From NCBI GenBank assembly GCA_030593145.1, contig JAUVHU010000011.1:1-42739 (forward strand): 42,739 nucleotides of DNA, given 5' to 3'. Made by a program: the position numbers and the translations under genes. The notes beneath the pieces are model-generated. The model saw only the letters and a list, made by a program, of their open reading frames with translations. It was not told the DNA's origin and made no database searches. Origin of the DNA: Desulfobacteraceae bacterium. GTDB lineage: Bacteria; Desulfobacterota; Desulfobacteria; Desulfobacterales; ETH-SRB1. This document shows, in pieces, positions 33,757-41,497 of the stretch; position 1 is the first letter of the stretch, and each line of letters starts with the position of its first letter.

Positions 33757-35844
33757 CTACGTTGAAATTTTTGAAAAGTCGGCAAACAGGCCGAACAAAT
33801 CTGCTATGTGCTTCAGCAGCGCAAGCCTGTTGTTACGTATCCTTACGTCTTCCGCCATTACCAAAACGCCGTCAAAAAAAGCGTCAACAGGATTACGTAA
33901 TGAAGCTATATAAAGCATGGCCTGATCAAAGAAACTTTTTTCAAGGCTGCGTGTCACCTTCTTTTTAACTTCATTATAGGCTGAAAAGAGAACCCGCTCA
34001 CATTCATCCTGAAACAGATCTTCATCTACCTCTTTTGTTTCAAAATGATCAGCCTTTTTTATTATGTTAACAACACGCTTGAAAACCGTTGCCAGTTGTT
34101 CAAAGCCGGACTCGGTTTTCAACTGTTCCAGGGCTCGCACCCTGTTCCAGACATTTGGAATATGATCTATTGAAACAGCGATTACTGCTGCTGTTACATC
34201 CTTTGAAAACCCTTCTTCAAAGAGAAGATTGGCAATCCTGCTCTGCAGGAAGGTATATATCATTTCCTTTTTTTCTTTTATATCAGGAGCGCTTCCATCT
34301 CCAGAAAGCTCCAGGCTCTTTGCAATCACCCCGCTTAATGAAAACGAAAAACCCTTATCAAGCATGATCTGAATAACACCAATCCCCTGACGCCGAAGCG
34401 CATATGGATCGGCGGTTCCCGTTGGAATCAGATCTATGCTGAAACATCCGCAAATAGTATCAATCTTGTCGGCAATACTTAAGATAGCCCCTGCATCTGT
34501 TGCCGGAAGAGGCCCGCCGGAATATGCCGGACGATAATGTTCTTCTATCGCAGATGCTACTGTATCCGATTCCCCGGCGGTAGCGGCATAAACCCTTCCC
34601 ATAACCCCCTGAAGCTTAGGAAATTCAATCACGATCTGGCTCACAAGATCAGCCTTGCACAAGAATGCCGCTCTTGACACATCTTTTTTAACATCCGGAG
34701 AAAAATCAGCGGCATCTGCCAGAAATTCAGCGAGTTTCTGAACCCTGATTACTTTTTCATACACCGACCCCAGCCTGGCCTGGAAAAGAACACCCTTCAA
34801 TTTTTCCGCTAAATCATCAAGGGATTTCCTCAAATCACTCCTGTAAAAAAATTGAGCATCTTCAAGCCTTGCCCTGAGTACCCTTTCATGCCCCCTGGCA
34901 ACCAGCGCCATATCCTTTACATGAGTATTATTCACAGCAATAAAAAATGGCATTAGATTATTTTTTTCATCTATTACAGCAAAATATTTCTGATGTTCGC
35001 GCATAGATGTAATCAATACTTCCGGTGGAAGCCCAAGAAACGCTTTGTCAAAATTGCCTGCTATAATTGCCGGATATTCAACAAGGTTGGTTACAATATC
35101 AACGAGGTCATCATCTTGCAGAATTCTGCCCTCCTGGTCACCGGCAATTTTATTGATGCCGCGAACAATCTGTTTTTCCCTCTCTTCCAGATCAACCAGA
35201 ACATGGGCTGAGCGCAAGACTTCAACATATTCATCAGGCTTAGAAAGCCTGATCCTGCCAGGATTCATAAAGCTGTGCCCAAAAACATATCTGCCGCTTT
35301 TTACGTTTCCAAGAACAAACGGAATAATTTTATCGCCAAGCAGCGCCAGAATCGAATGTATCGGCCTTGCGAATTCAATATTTAGATCCGCCCATTTCAT
35401 TTTTTTGGGAAAAGGAATCGACAAAATCACATCAGGCAAAATGCTTTTAAGAAGTGTGCTTGTGGCGAGGCCTCTTTCTGTTTTCCTTGCGCATAAATAC
35501 CGGCCTTTTTTTGTATCCTTGATTGTTAAATTATTAACAGAAATCCCTAACTTCTCGGCAAATTTCTTCGCAGCTAAAGTTGGAGCGCCGTTTTCATCAA
35601 AACCGACCCTTTCAGGAGGCCCTGTTATCTCAATCGATAACTGTTTCTGTTTGTCGGCAACATCCGCGACTTCCACTGCAAGCCTTCTCGGCGTTCCAAA
35701 AATCCTGACTTTGCCGTGTTCAATACGCGCATCGTCCATCCTTTGCAAGATCAGTGTTGAAAGGCTCTTCAGAGCCGGATTGATATAACCGGCCGGGATT
35801 TCCTCTGTGCCTATTTCAAGCAATAGATTGTGTCTAATAGACAT
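33757..35844 (-). CDS. glyS: glycyl-tRNA synthetase beta subunit
   Basis: The 695-residue beta chain of the alpha2-beta2 enzyme charges tRNA-Gly. The opening LLLEIGTEEIPAGYI, ITSMREHQKYFAVID and RADDAQFFYRSDL-like segments (VLRARLEDAQFFYRSDLRKSL) and the anticodon-binding C terminus are all recognisable. GGAGG precedes the ATG. The alpha-subunit gene glyQ, usually directly upstream in an operon, is absent; upstream lies a non-coding stretch and then an accessory island. Confidence 0.95.
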   Translation of the reverse strand: MSIRHNLLLEIGTEEIPAGYINPALKSLSTLILQRMDDARIEHGKVRIFGTPRRLAVEVADVADKQKQLSIEITGPPERVGFDENGAPTLAAKKFAEKLGISVNNLTIKDTKKGRYLCARKTERGLATSTLLKSILPDVILSIPFPKKMKWADLNIEFARPIHSILALLGDKIIPFVLGNVKSGRYVFGHSFMNPGRIRLSKPDEYVEVLRSAHVLVDLEEREKQIVRGINKIAGDQEGRILQDDDLVDIVTNLVEYPAIIAGNFDKAFLGLPPEVLITSMREHQKYFAVIDEKNNLMPFFIAVNNTHVKDMALVARGHERVLRARLEDAQFFYRSDLRKSLDDLAEKLKGVLFQARLGSVYEKVIRVQKLAEFLADAADFSPDVKKDVSRAAFLCKADLVSQIVIEFPKLQGVMGRVYAATAGESDTVASAIEEHYRPAYSGGPLPATDAGAILSIADKIDTICGCFSIDLIPTGTADPYALRRQGIGVIQIMLDKGFSFSLSGVIAKSLELSGDGSAPDIKEKKEMIYTFLQSRIANLLFEEGFSKDVTAAVIAVSIDHIPNVWNRVRALEQLKTESGFEQLATVFKRVVNIIKKADHFETKEVDEDLFQDECERVLFSAYNEVKKKVTRSLEKSFFDQAMLYIASLRNPVDAFFDGVLVMAEDVRIRNNRLALLKHIADLFGLFADFSKIST

Positions 35845-36020
35845 CTATTTCCTCCTAAAAAAATAAATCAACCCTAATAAAAAGGGGGCATACCCATGAA
35901 GCTGAAAGTTATGTCAGAAATTAGAAAAAACGTAAAGAATATATTCAACAAAGAAGATTTTTACTGGTTGGGGTGGATGAAATCGAAGCTTGATACCTGT
36001 ACTGGGTAGTTTGGATAGCG

Positions 36021-36172
36021 TCAGCTTTCACAATACAATGCCTCTTTGTCAAGACTGAAGACCTGTTGCCGAGCCCTTTTCGGCCTTGGGTGTTCAAAAA
36101 CAGGGTCATTAAAATGATGAGAAATATGTTCAGAAGCTCAGCCATTTCTACAACGGAGAGAAATCTCCCCAC
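36021..36172 (-). pseudogene. degenerate gene remnant at the island edge
   Basis: Two reading frames seem to join after a frameshift: GRFLSVVEMAE in one, and SEHISHHFNDPVFEHPRP through VFSLDKEALYCES with a stop at 36021 in the other. It has the look of the C-terminal end of a decayed gene, perhaps a transposase, but the family is not recognised. The rest of 35845-36295 shows no gene. Confidence 0.3.
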
Positions 36173-36295
36173 TGCTTGCTCTAACCATACTGATTTTGCT
36201 AAATGACAGTAGCTTAATTGTCAAATATTAATTCACAATTCAAGATTTTGACCACGAGGGCTTCCCCTACTTTATCCTTACAATTATTCAACATA

Positions 36296-36355
36296 GTCAA
36301 CTACCTTCTTCAGTTCAATTGCCACGTCAACTTATAAACTAATGTACGCAAGTCC
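36296..36355. repeat. 60-bp direct repeat, left copy
   Basis: It begins GTCAAC, contains TTCTTCAGTTCAATT and ends AATGTACGCAAGTCC. The copy at 37971 differs at about 3 of 60 positions and has the same orientation. Together they bracket a two-gene cassette. Confidence 0.85.
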
Positions 36356-36405
36356 AAGTTCGCACGTCCCGCAAGTCACGCATGAAGAAACAAAAGAATG
36401 GAGAA

Positions 36406-36618
36406 TTATTTTTTTTGAAGGTTTTTAAATGTTCTTCTTAAAATGGCTAAGGCATTCATTTTTGCAGTGGTTTTGAAATAGTGATGACCTGTAGCTGCTC
36501 TGATTTTTGACAGCCAACGGCTGGGTTTTCGACAATAGATCAAAATATTGTCCCCTTCGATGGAATCTCCAGGATTTCTATGAATGGTGTCCGCATATTT
36601 ATATCGATCTTCAACCAA
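36406..36618 (-). pseudogene. displaced 3' part of the winged-helix gene
   Basis: This frame encodes LVEDRYKYADTIHRNPGDS and on to FKTTAKMNALAILRRTFKN, and overlaps the end of the gene at 36611 in a +1 frame. Dropping one A from the AAAA run at 36619-36622 would join them into a 207-residue protein in which GKLVEDR continues the wing of the winged helix. It has no proper start codon of its own (only TTG at 36618). Confidence 0.5.
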
Positions 36619-37030
36619 TTTTACCCTCTGCGAGAAGTTCGGCGCACGCCCGTACTACCAATTCAGGATCTATTTTCAGCTCTTCTATGAGTTCTTCATA
36701 ACCAATTTCATTTCCATCATTTTTGCGAAAATATTCTGCTATTTCTTCCTTTGCTCCATCATAAGAAATTTCTTTCAATTCGATAATTTCGTCGGAAAAG
36801 CCATCTGCAAATGAAGACGAGGATTCTTGCAGCATTTCTTTTATTTCCTTGATCTCTCTTTCAAGAAATGCAACTTTCTGCTCAAGAAGTCTGCTATGAT
36901 AGTGTTCTTCCACATGCGATTGGGTAGTGCCTGAAGGTTGAAATGCCCTTGATAAACCCTGCGCCACCAACACATTCTCAGTCTGGCGACGTCTATCTTC
37001 AAGTGAGATTACGTTAACTCCACGATTCAT
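36611..37030 (-). CDS. coiled-coil plus winged-helix-like protein of an unknown cassette
   Basis: As read, 139 residues. After a polar N terminus a coiled coil spans about 45-70 (RLLEQKVAFLEREIKEIKEML). An acidic linker follows, then a winged-helix-like region (EEIAEYFRKNDGNEIGYEEL, then ELVVRACAELLAEGKI) that stops where the wing strand should come. The ATG at 37030 (or the GTG just before it) overlaps the stop of the upstream gene, with AAGGA upstream, so the pair is coupled. The stop at 36611 is probably due to a one-base shift in an A run. No family is recognised. Confidence 0.6.
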   Translation of the reverse strand: MNRGVNVISLEDRRRQTENVLVAQGLSRAFQPSGTTQSHVEEHYHSRLLEQKVAFLEREIKEIKEMLQESSSSFADGFSDEIIELKEISYDGAKEEIAEYFRKNDGNEIGYEELIEELKIDPELVVRACAELLAEGKIG

Positions 37031-37032
37031 CA

Positions 37033-37689
37033 CTAAACGTCCTTTATGTATAAATCAAGTCCCTTCAAAATAAACTCTTGGAATTCTTTAACAATCTTGA
37101 AGGTTTCTTGAAAGTCGTATTTATTTGGTGAAAACTCGTTTTCAACACTAATATAAAGTCCTTTCTGAATAAAAAGAGATTCAACGATCGTGATGTAAAT
37201 ACTTAAGTTGTGATCTGAAATTGTAAGGGTATAATATGCGCCCGTCCCACATAAATACTTCTTGAAATTGCTCGGAGGATTCGGATTTAAAGATTCTAGA
37301 AAGAGACTTACATTTCCTTCTGTTGAGAGGTGCCGTTGTATTGTCACTCTTTGCAGGGAAATGGGATTCTGTTCAAAAAGCTGAGCAAGCTTACCATAGA
37401 GGTCTTCAACCTGATCTTCATTTTGGACGCGTTGTAGCGAAGCTTCGACTTCTTCCAGCCCAAAGGCTACATTAAAAAAAGTGGCGTCATAAAATTTTGA
37501 AAAGTGGAGATAGTCATTTGATGGAGCAGCATCACTAAATCTAATGTCATTTAAATGCAAATCAAAGTTTTTCATGATCTTGCTAAGCATGGAAATTCGT
37601 GGTTCTTGCTTAATCAGTTCAAATTGTGGCTCCTTAAAAATCACTCTGTATCGTATGTCTGTCGTTACCGGTTTTACGACTAACTCCAT
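37033..37689 (-). CDS. unknown protein, first gene of the repeat-flanked cassette
   Basis: The 218-residue soluble protein is mixed alpha/beta. Notable segments are YDATFFNVAFGLEEVEASLQ, PISLQRVTIQRHLSTEGNVS, LCGTGAYYTLTISDHNLSIY and EFSPNKYDFQETFKIVKEF. There is no signal peptide or membrane segment and no catalytic motif that I can name. The ATG at 37689 follows GAGG; a TTG two codons upstream is less likely. It is coupled to the next gene through an overlap of stop and start. Its location beside Gabija genes hints at phage defence, but this is inference only. Confidence 0.6.
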   Translation of the reverse strand: MELVVKPVTTDIRYRVIFKEPQFELIKQEPRISMLSKIMKNFDLHLNDIRFSDAAPSNDYLHFSKFYDATFFNVAFGLEEVEASLQRVQNEDQVEDLYGKLAQLFEQNPISLQRVTIQRHLSTEGNVSLFLESLNPNPPSNFKKYLCGTGAYYTLTISDHNLSIYITIVESLFIQKGLYISVENEFSPNKYDFQETFKIVKEFQEFILKGLDLYIKDV

Positions 37690-38052
37690 TATCAAGCCTC
37701 AAATTAAATAATTTAAATAAGTTATAAACGCATTGTGAGATATAACCACTTATTTTTTATTAGAACAAAATTGGGTGGCAATTGCAAGAAGTATCTACCG
37801 CTTTTCGGACGGAGAACCCATCTGGAAAAAGATTGATACCTTCAATATCATCCGGACTAAAGGAAACATCCCAGCACCATTTCCCGAACCCGCCGAAAGC
37901 ATTAACAGTAAGAGGAATAAAAGGGACATTATGATTTTATGCTTTTCATGTTTGCTTTTATTTAACTGGGGTCAACAACGTTCTTCAGTTCAATTACCAC
38001 GTCAACTTATAAACTAATGTACGCAAGTCCGCTCCGCAAGCCCTCTCTGCTA
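37690..38052. other. non-coding gap between cassette and Gabija genes
   Basis: These 363 bases hold AT-rich sequence that probably includes the promoter of the leftward cassette, a stretch at 37775-37960 with a partial open frame (FSDGEPIWKKIDTFN) that may be a gene remnant, and the right copy of the direct repeat. No intact gene is seen. Confidence 0.5.
37971..38030. repeat. 60-bp direct repeat, right copy
   Basis: It matches the copy at 36296 with about 3 mismatches, in the same orientation, and ends 23 bases before the gajB stop codon. It marks the other boundary of the cassette. Confidence 0.85.
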
Positions 38053-39585
38053 TTATTTTAAAATTATTTCAACTCCGAGTTCTCGAAGTTTCGTTCTTAT
38101 CGGATTATCTATTGTTTCTTTACAAGCGATACACAAAATTTGTTTAGCCCTTGTGAATCCGACATACCCTATACGACAGGTGTCATTTTTATCCTTATAG
38201 CGATTCTCGTAATCGGTTGTCAGCCATTTTTTTAATTCATTTTTATTTCTTGCAACTACAAGAACGGACTCTGCCTCAAGGCCTTTCGCCTTGTGAATAG
38301 ATGCACAAAAGTTATTACCGCAGGCGGCACTATCCTGGCACAGAAGATTTACCAATCTATTTAGTTTTGAGTCCAGATTTATCGATCCATTCTGGAACGT
38401 GAAGCTAAGATCATCTTCAAGAAATGATATCAATTTATCCTTCGTTTGTACGTCCTCGGAAATAAAAGCATGCATTAACTTAATCCCAAGCTTACGATAT
38501 CCGACAACATCCAAATCATATTTTTCCCGTATGCCTTTTGAGCTTAGTTGCACAGCCGAGGAAACCAACTCTAATGATTCACCCAATATGCTTTTAGGAC
38601 GCTTATTGTCATTCGATATCGGCACAAGACCATATTTATCAATAAAATCATCGAATGTTTTATTCTCGTAACCAAGCAAAAGCCTTCTTGGATTTTCACA
38701 CGAATAGTCAACAACTTGTGTTAGCCCAATGAACTTCGAAATAACAGTATCTAAATCTATTAAAGAAATGAAGAATACCCCAGCGGATTCCACATGGCCA
38801 ACTTCTGAGACCTGCTTAATTGACGTATGAAAATTATTCGTAAACTCAACAAGCTGAGAGCAAGCCCTTTTATTAATATCATTTTTGCATTCATCACAAT
38901 TAGAAGCAAACCTATTGATAGGAATTTTATCAAAAGTAGGCTTTTTGATCCCCCTCAAATTATATGTGAAGCCCAAAATATATTGCTCTGGGTCCCCCAC
39001 TGAATACATAAAGGTCTTTTTGGCTTTTCTGATTGCCTCGAAGATCCTCAGTTGAACCGTATCTGTGTCTTGGAATTCATCTTTAAATAAAAACTGAATT
39101 CTATTGCAGACTACATCCCGTACCCGAGTATTTTCCATTAATTTTGCGGAAACACTGGCAATTTGCTCAAACGGAACCTTACCATCTCTGAGTAATTTGT
39201 TCACAATCCTGCTCCGAACAAAATTACGGGCGGCAGGATTACTTTTATTTTTACATTGCCCGTCAACGATTTTTTTTACATCAATTTCAAGAAACAGCTT
39301 GTCTAACGGAGCATAGTCAAACAAGGTCGCAAAAGGAAGAAATATGAACTGATTAAAAAAACTGTAATTTGTACCAATAAATACATTAGGAGGGATCTGA
39401 ATAAGGTTCTGAAGCCTAGTTTTTATTGAATCTGTTGCGGCGTTTGTAAATGTAATAGCAGCTAAAATTCGATTTGGTTTAATACTTGGAATAGCCTCAA
39501 TAATTTTTTCAACCATACCATATGTCTTACCTGCCCCTGGTCCGGCAATAACCATTGTTGGTTTTTCTTTAATCTTTGGTATCAT
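38053..39585 (-). CDS. gajB: Gabija protein GajB, UvrD-like helicase
   Basis: The 510-residue SF1 helicase has Walker A GPGAGKT (15-21), a motif Ia region ITFTNAA, the FIGTNYSFFNQFIFLPF segment that resembles GajB of Bacillus cereus, DEFQDTD (motif II), GDPEQ (motif III), ASIHKAKGLE (motif V) and GYVGFTRAKQ (motif VI). GajB assists the GajA nuclease in cutting phage DNA. A C-x2-C...C cluster (around CDECKNDINKRAC) is a local extra. It begins 3 bases after gajA, with GGAG of its ribosome site inside gajA. Length fits GajB, about 500 residues. Confidence 0.85.
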   Translation of the reverse strand: MIPKIKEKPTMVIAGPGAGKTYGMVEKIIEAIPSIKPNRILAAITFTNAATDSIKTRLQNLIQIPPNVFIGTNYSFFNQFIFLPFATLFDYAPLDKLFLEIDVKKIVDGQCKNKSNPAARNFVRSRIVNKLLRDGKVPFEQIASVSAKLMENTRVRDVVCNRIQFLFKDEFQDTDTVQLRIFEAIRKAKKTFMYSVGDPEQYILGFTYNLRGIKKPTFDKIPINRFASNCDECKNDINKRACSQLVEFTNNFHTSIKQVSEVGHVESAGVFFISLIDLDTVISKFIGLTQVVDYSCENPRRLLLGYENKTFDDFIDKYGLVPISNDNKRPKSILGESLELVSSAVQLSSKGIREKYDLDVVGYRKLGIKLMHAFISEDVQTKDKLISFLEDDLSFTFQNGSINLDSKLNRLVNLLCQDSAACGNNFCASIHKAKGLEAESVLVVARNKNELKKWLTTDYENRYKDKNDTCRIGYVGFTRAKQILCIACKETIDNPIRTKLRELGVEIILK

Positions 39586-39588
39586 GGG

Positions 39589-41433
39589 CTACTCCATGAA
39601 CTGAAAACCCTTCTCTATGTATTTAGGAATCTCGAACTCTTCCAAATTTTTCTTATCTTTCAATTGAGACGCCAGATTGAAAGCGAATTCTGATTTGTAG
39701 TTTTCAATTTCCGAAAAAAAGGATTCTACACCCAGATCATTTTCCCCAATCTCTTTTTCAAATTCTGGACCTCTTTGAGGCTTGGTCTTATTAAGGGCGC
39801 TCAGAAGTATTTCTTTTCCTTTGCCGCTCATATTAGCTTCAATAAGATCCTTTTCAAATGTTGATTCTTCAGAAATTTCAACGCGAATCAACCCTTCTTT
39901 ATCAAATTCTTGTTTGAGATCGGCAGCTCTTTCCTCTGTTTTTTTGCCAGTATCACTATCGGTGAGAACCAATCCCTTAATAAAAAATCCGCTTCGGATT
40001 ATTTTCAAGAAATGGCTAAATGCAACGCCATTAACATTAATAATATTGCAACCGACTTTCTCTAAGGTCTTATCTGAATTTTTCCTAAAGAAAAGTGGGA
40101 TTAATAGCTGTTCCGTAATCCCCTCAACCAGGATTATCTTTCGAGCAAAAAACATCCTGGATTTTGTAGCATCGATATATTTGCTTAAATAGTGAACGGT
40201 GTTTTTTTCTGCTCTTTCGTCAATACCTGACAGTATGTAGTGACTGGCCGGTCGCTTATCGTTATTGTTAAAGAGAATAACCGAATTTTTCAGGCTCATC
40301 TTTGCAGCAATATGAGTTGAATGAGTAGTGAGAAGAAGCTGCATTGCCTTCCCGCTACCTTTTTGTATGCTTTCAATATTTTTCGCTAAGTGATCTTGGA
40401 GGTGTGGATGAAGATGTGCTTCTGGCTCTTCAATCGCAATGAGTCTGAAAAATGTATTGTCTCCACCTACATCACGGGCTGAAAGATGTGATAATATGAG
40501 AGAAATATACAGCAAATTGTTTCTCCCGAGTCCATTACGATCAACGCTATTGGGATTCGCGCCATAAATCATGCTAATTTTTTTCAACATCTCATGAGCT
40601 TCTGGCGATGAAAAATTAAAACCGATGCTGTTATCCGTATCTTCTGATTGAAGAGAGACCTTATCTAAGAGTTTTTCAACATCATCTTTGATGCTTTTCA
40701 GATTTGGGTTTTTATTTACAACATCATCCAGTTTCTTAAGCAAAGTTTTTATGTCAGCATATTTCTCTTTATCCTTCTGTATGAGAATCCTGTAAAGTAA
40801 TCGGTACTCTCCGCTGGCAATCAGTTCTTTTTGTGCATCCCTTAGAGCATCCAGGAACTCCATTTTTAGCATTTTGAGAAAATACATGCTGCACTCATTG
40901 GAAGGATCGTCCCCGCCAAAAATGGAATATCTGTAATCTCCAATCGGAAAATCAATTAAAAAAGGTTCACCATCTCCTGATTCTTGCTTTTTTTTGATTA
41001 TGTCTCTTTGTTTTTCAATCCATGCAACCTTGTCAAAGTTGGCAACCGGCGCAAATTGGTATGTTATTTTAGCCTCGGTCAACTTTCGATCAACAAACCA
41101 ATCCCCGACAACAGCTTCTTGGTTATCATCCATATCTGTCAGGGTAACCTCGACGCTGACAACAGGGAATTCTACTTTATCTGTAGAGGTTTCGATATTT
41201 TTGACTTTTTCTTTGAAAGCTTCTACGGATTTATAATTAATGTCATTTATCTCCAGAATCCGTCTTCTGAAAATCATAATTTCCTGGCTGAATATCAGAC
41301 CCAACGCATTTAATAGATTTGTTTTCCCAACGTTATTTTCCCCGAGGATTAGCGCGAAGGGTTTCAATTCTATCTCAAAAGGAGGGTCACCAAAATTACG
41401 ATAATTTTTAACTGTCAGGTGTTTAATATACAT
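39589..41433 (-). CDS. gajA: Gabija protein GajA, OLD-family ATPase-nuclease
   Basis: The 614-residue protein has an ABC-type ATPase head with Walker A GENNVGKT (31-38), a signature region NGLGRNNLLY (300-309), Walker B LIAIEEPEAHLHP (from 331) and TTHSTH. A TOPRIM nuclease domain follows (ILVEGITE with Glu437, then LTDSD with Asp492 and Asp494) and a helical C terminus. GajA senses nucleotide depletion during infection and nicks DNA at specific sites. It is the first gene of the pair with gajB and downstream of an hsdS-like gene. AAGGAT lies upstream of the ATG. Other OLD nucleases are similar, but the UvrD-type partner makes Gabija the best call. Confidence 0.86.
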   Translation of the reverse strand: MYIKHLTVKNYRNFGDPPFEIELKPFALILGENNVGKTNLLNALGLIFSQEIMIFRRRILEINDINYKSVEAFKEKVKNIETSTDKVEFPVVSVEVTLTDMDDNQEAVVGDWFVDRKLTEAKITYQFAPVANFDKVAWIEKQRDIIKKKQESGDGEPFLIDFPIGDYRYSIFGGDDPSNECSMYFLKMLKMEFLDALRDAQKELIASGEYRLLYRILIQKDKEKYADIKTLLKKLDDVVNKNPNLKSIKDDVEKLLDKVSLQSEDTDNSIGFNFSSPEAHEMLKKISMIYGANPNSVDRNGLGRNNLLYISLILSHLSARDVGGDNTFFRLIAIEEPEAHLHPHLQDHLAKNIESIQKGSGKAMQLLLTTHSTHIAAKMSLKNSVILFNNNDKRPASHYILSGIDERAEKNTVHYLSKYIDATKSRMFFARKIILVEGITEQLLIPLFFRKNSDKTLEKVGCNIINVNGVAFSHFLKIIRSGFFIKGLVLTDSDTGKKTEERAADLKQEFDKEGLIRVEISEESTFEKDLIEANMSGKGKEILLSALNKTKPQRGPEFEKEIGENDLGVESFFSEIENYKSEFAFNLASQLKDKKNLEEFEIPKYIEKGFQFME

Positions 41434-41497
41434 AATTACGATCCTTCATAAAACGAATGCATACTCAGAAAAAAATGGATACTGTCATTATTTTGAT

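Noticed and set aside
35045-35788. 247-codon open frame opposite glyS
   Set aside because: It is antisense to a fully recognised gene and has the serine- and leucine-rich look of a shadow frame.
37775-38017. 80-codon open frame in the gap before gajB
   Set aside because: It starts with GTG and no ribosome site, and runs into the direct repeat. At most it is a gene remnant.
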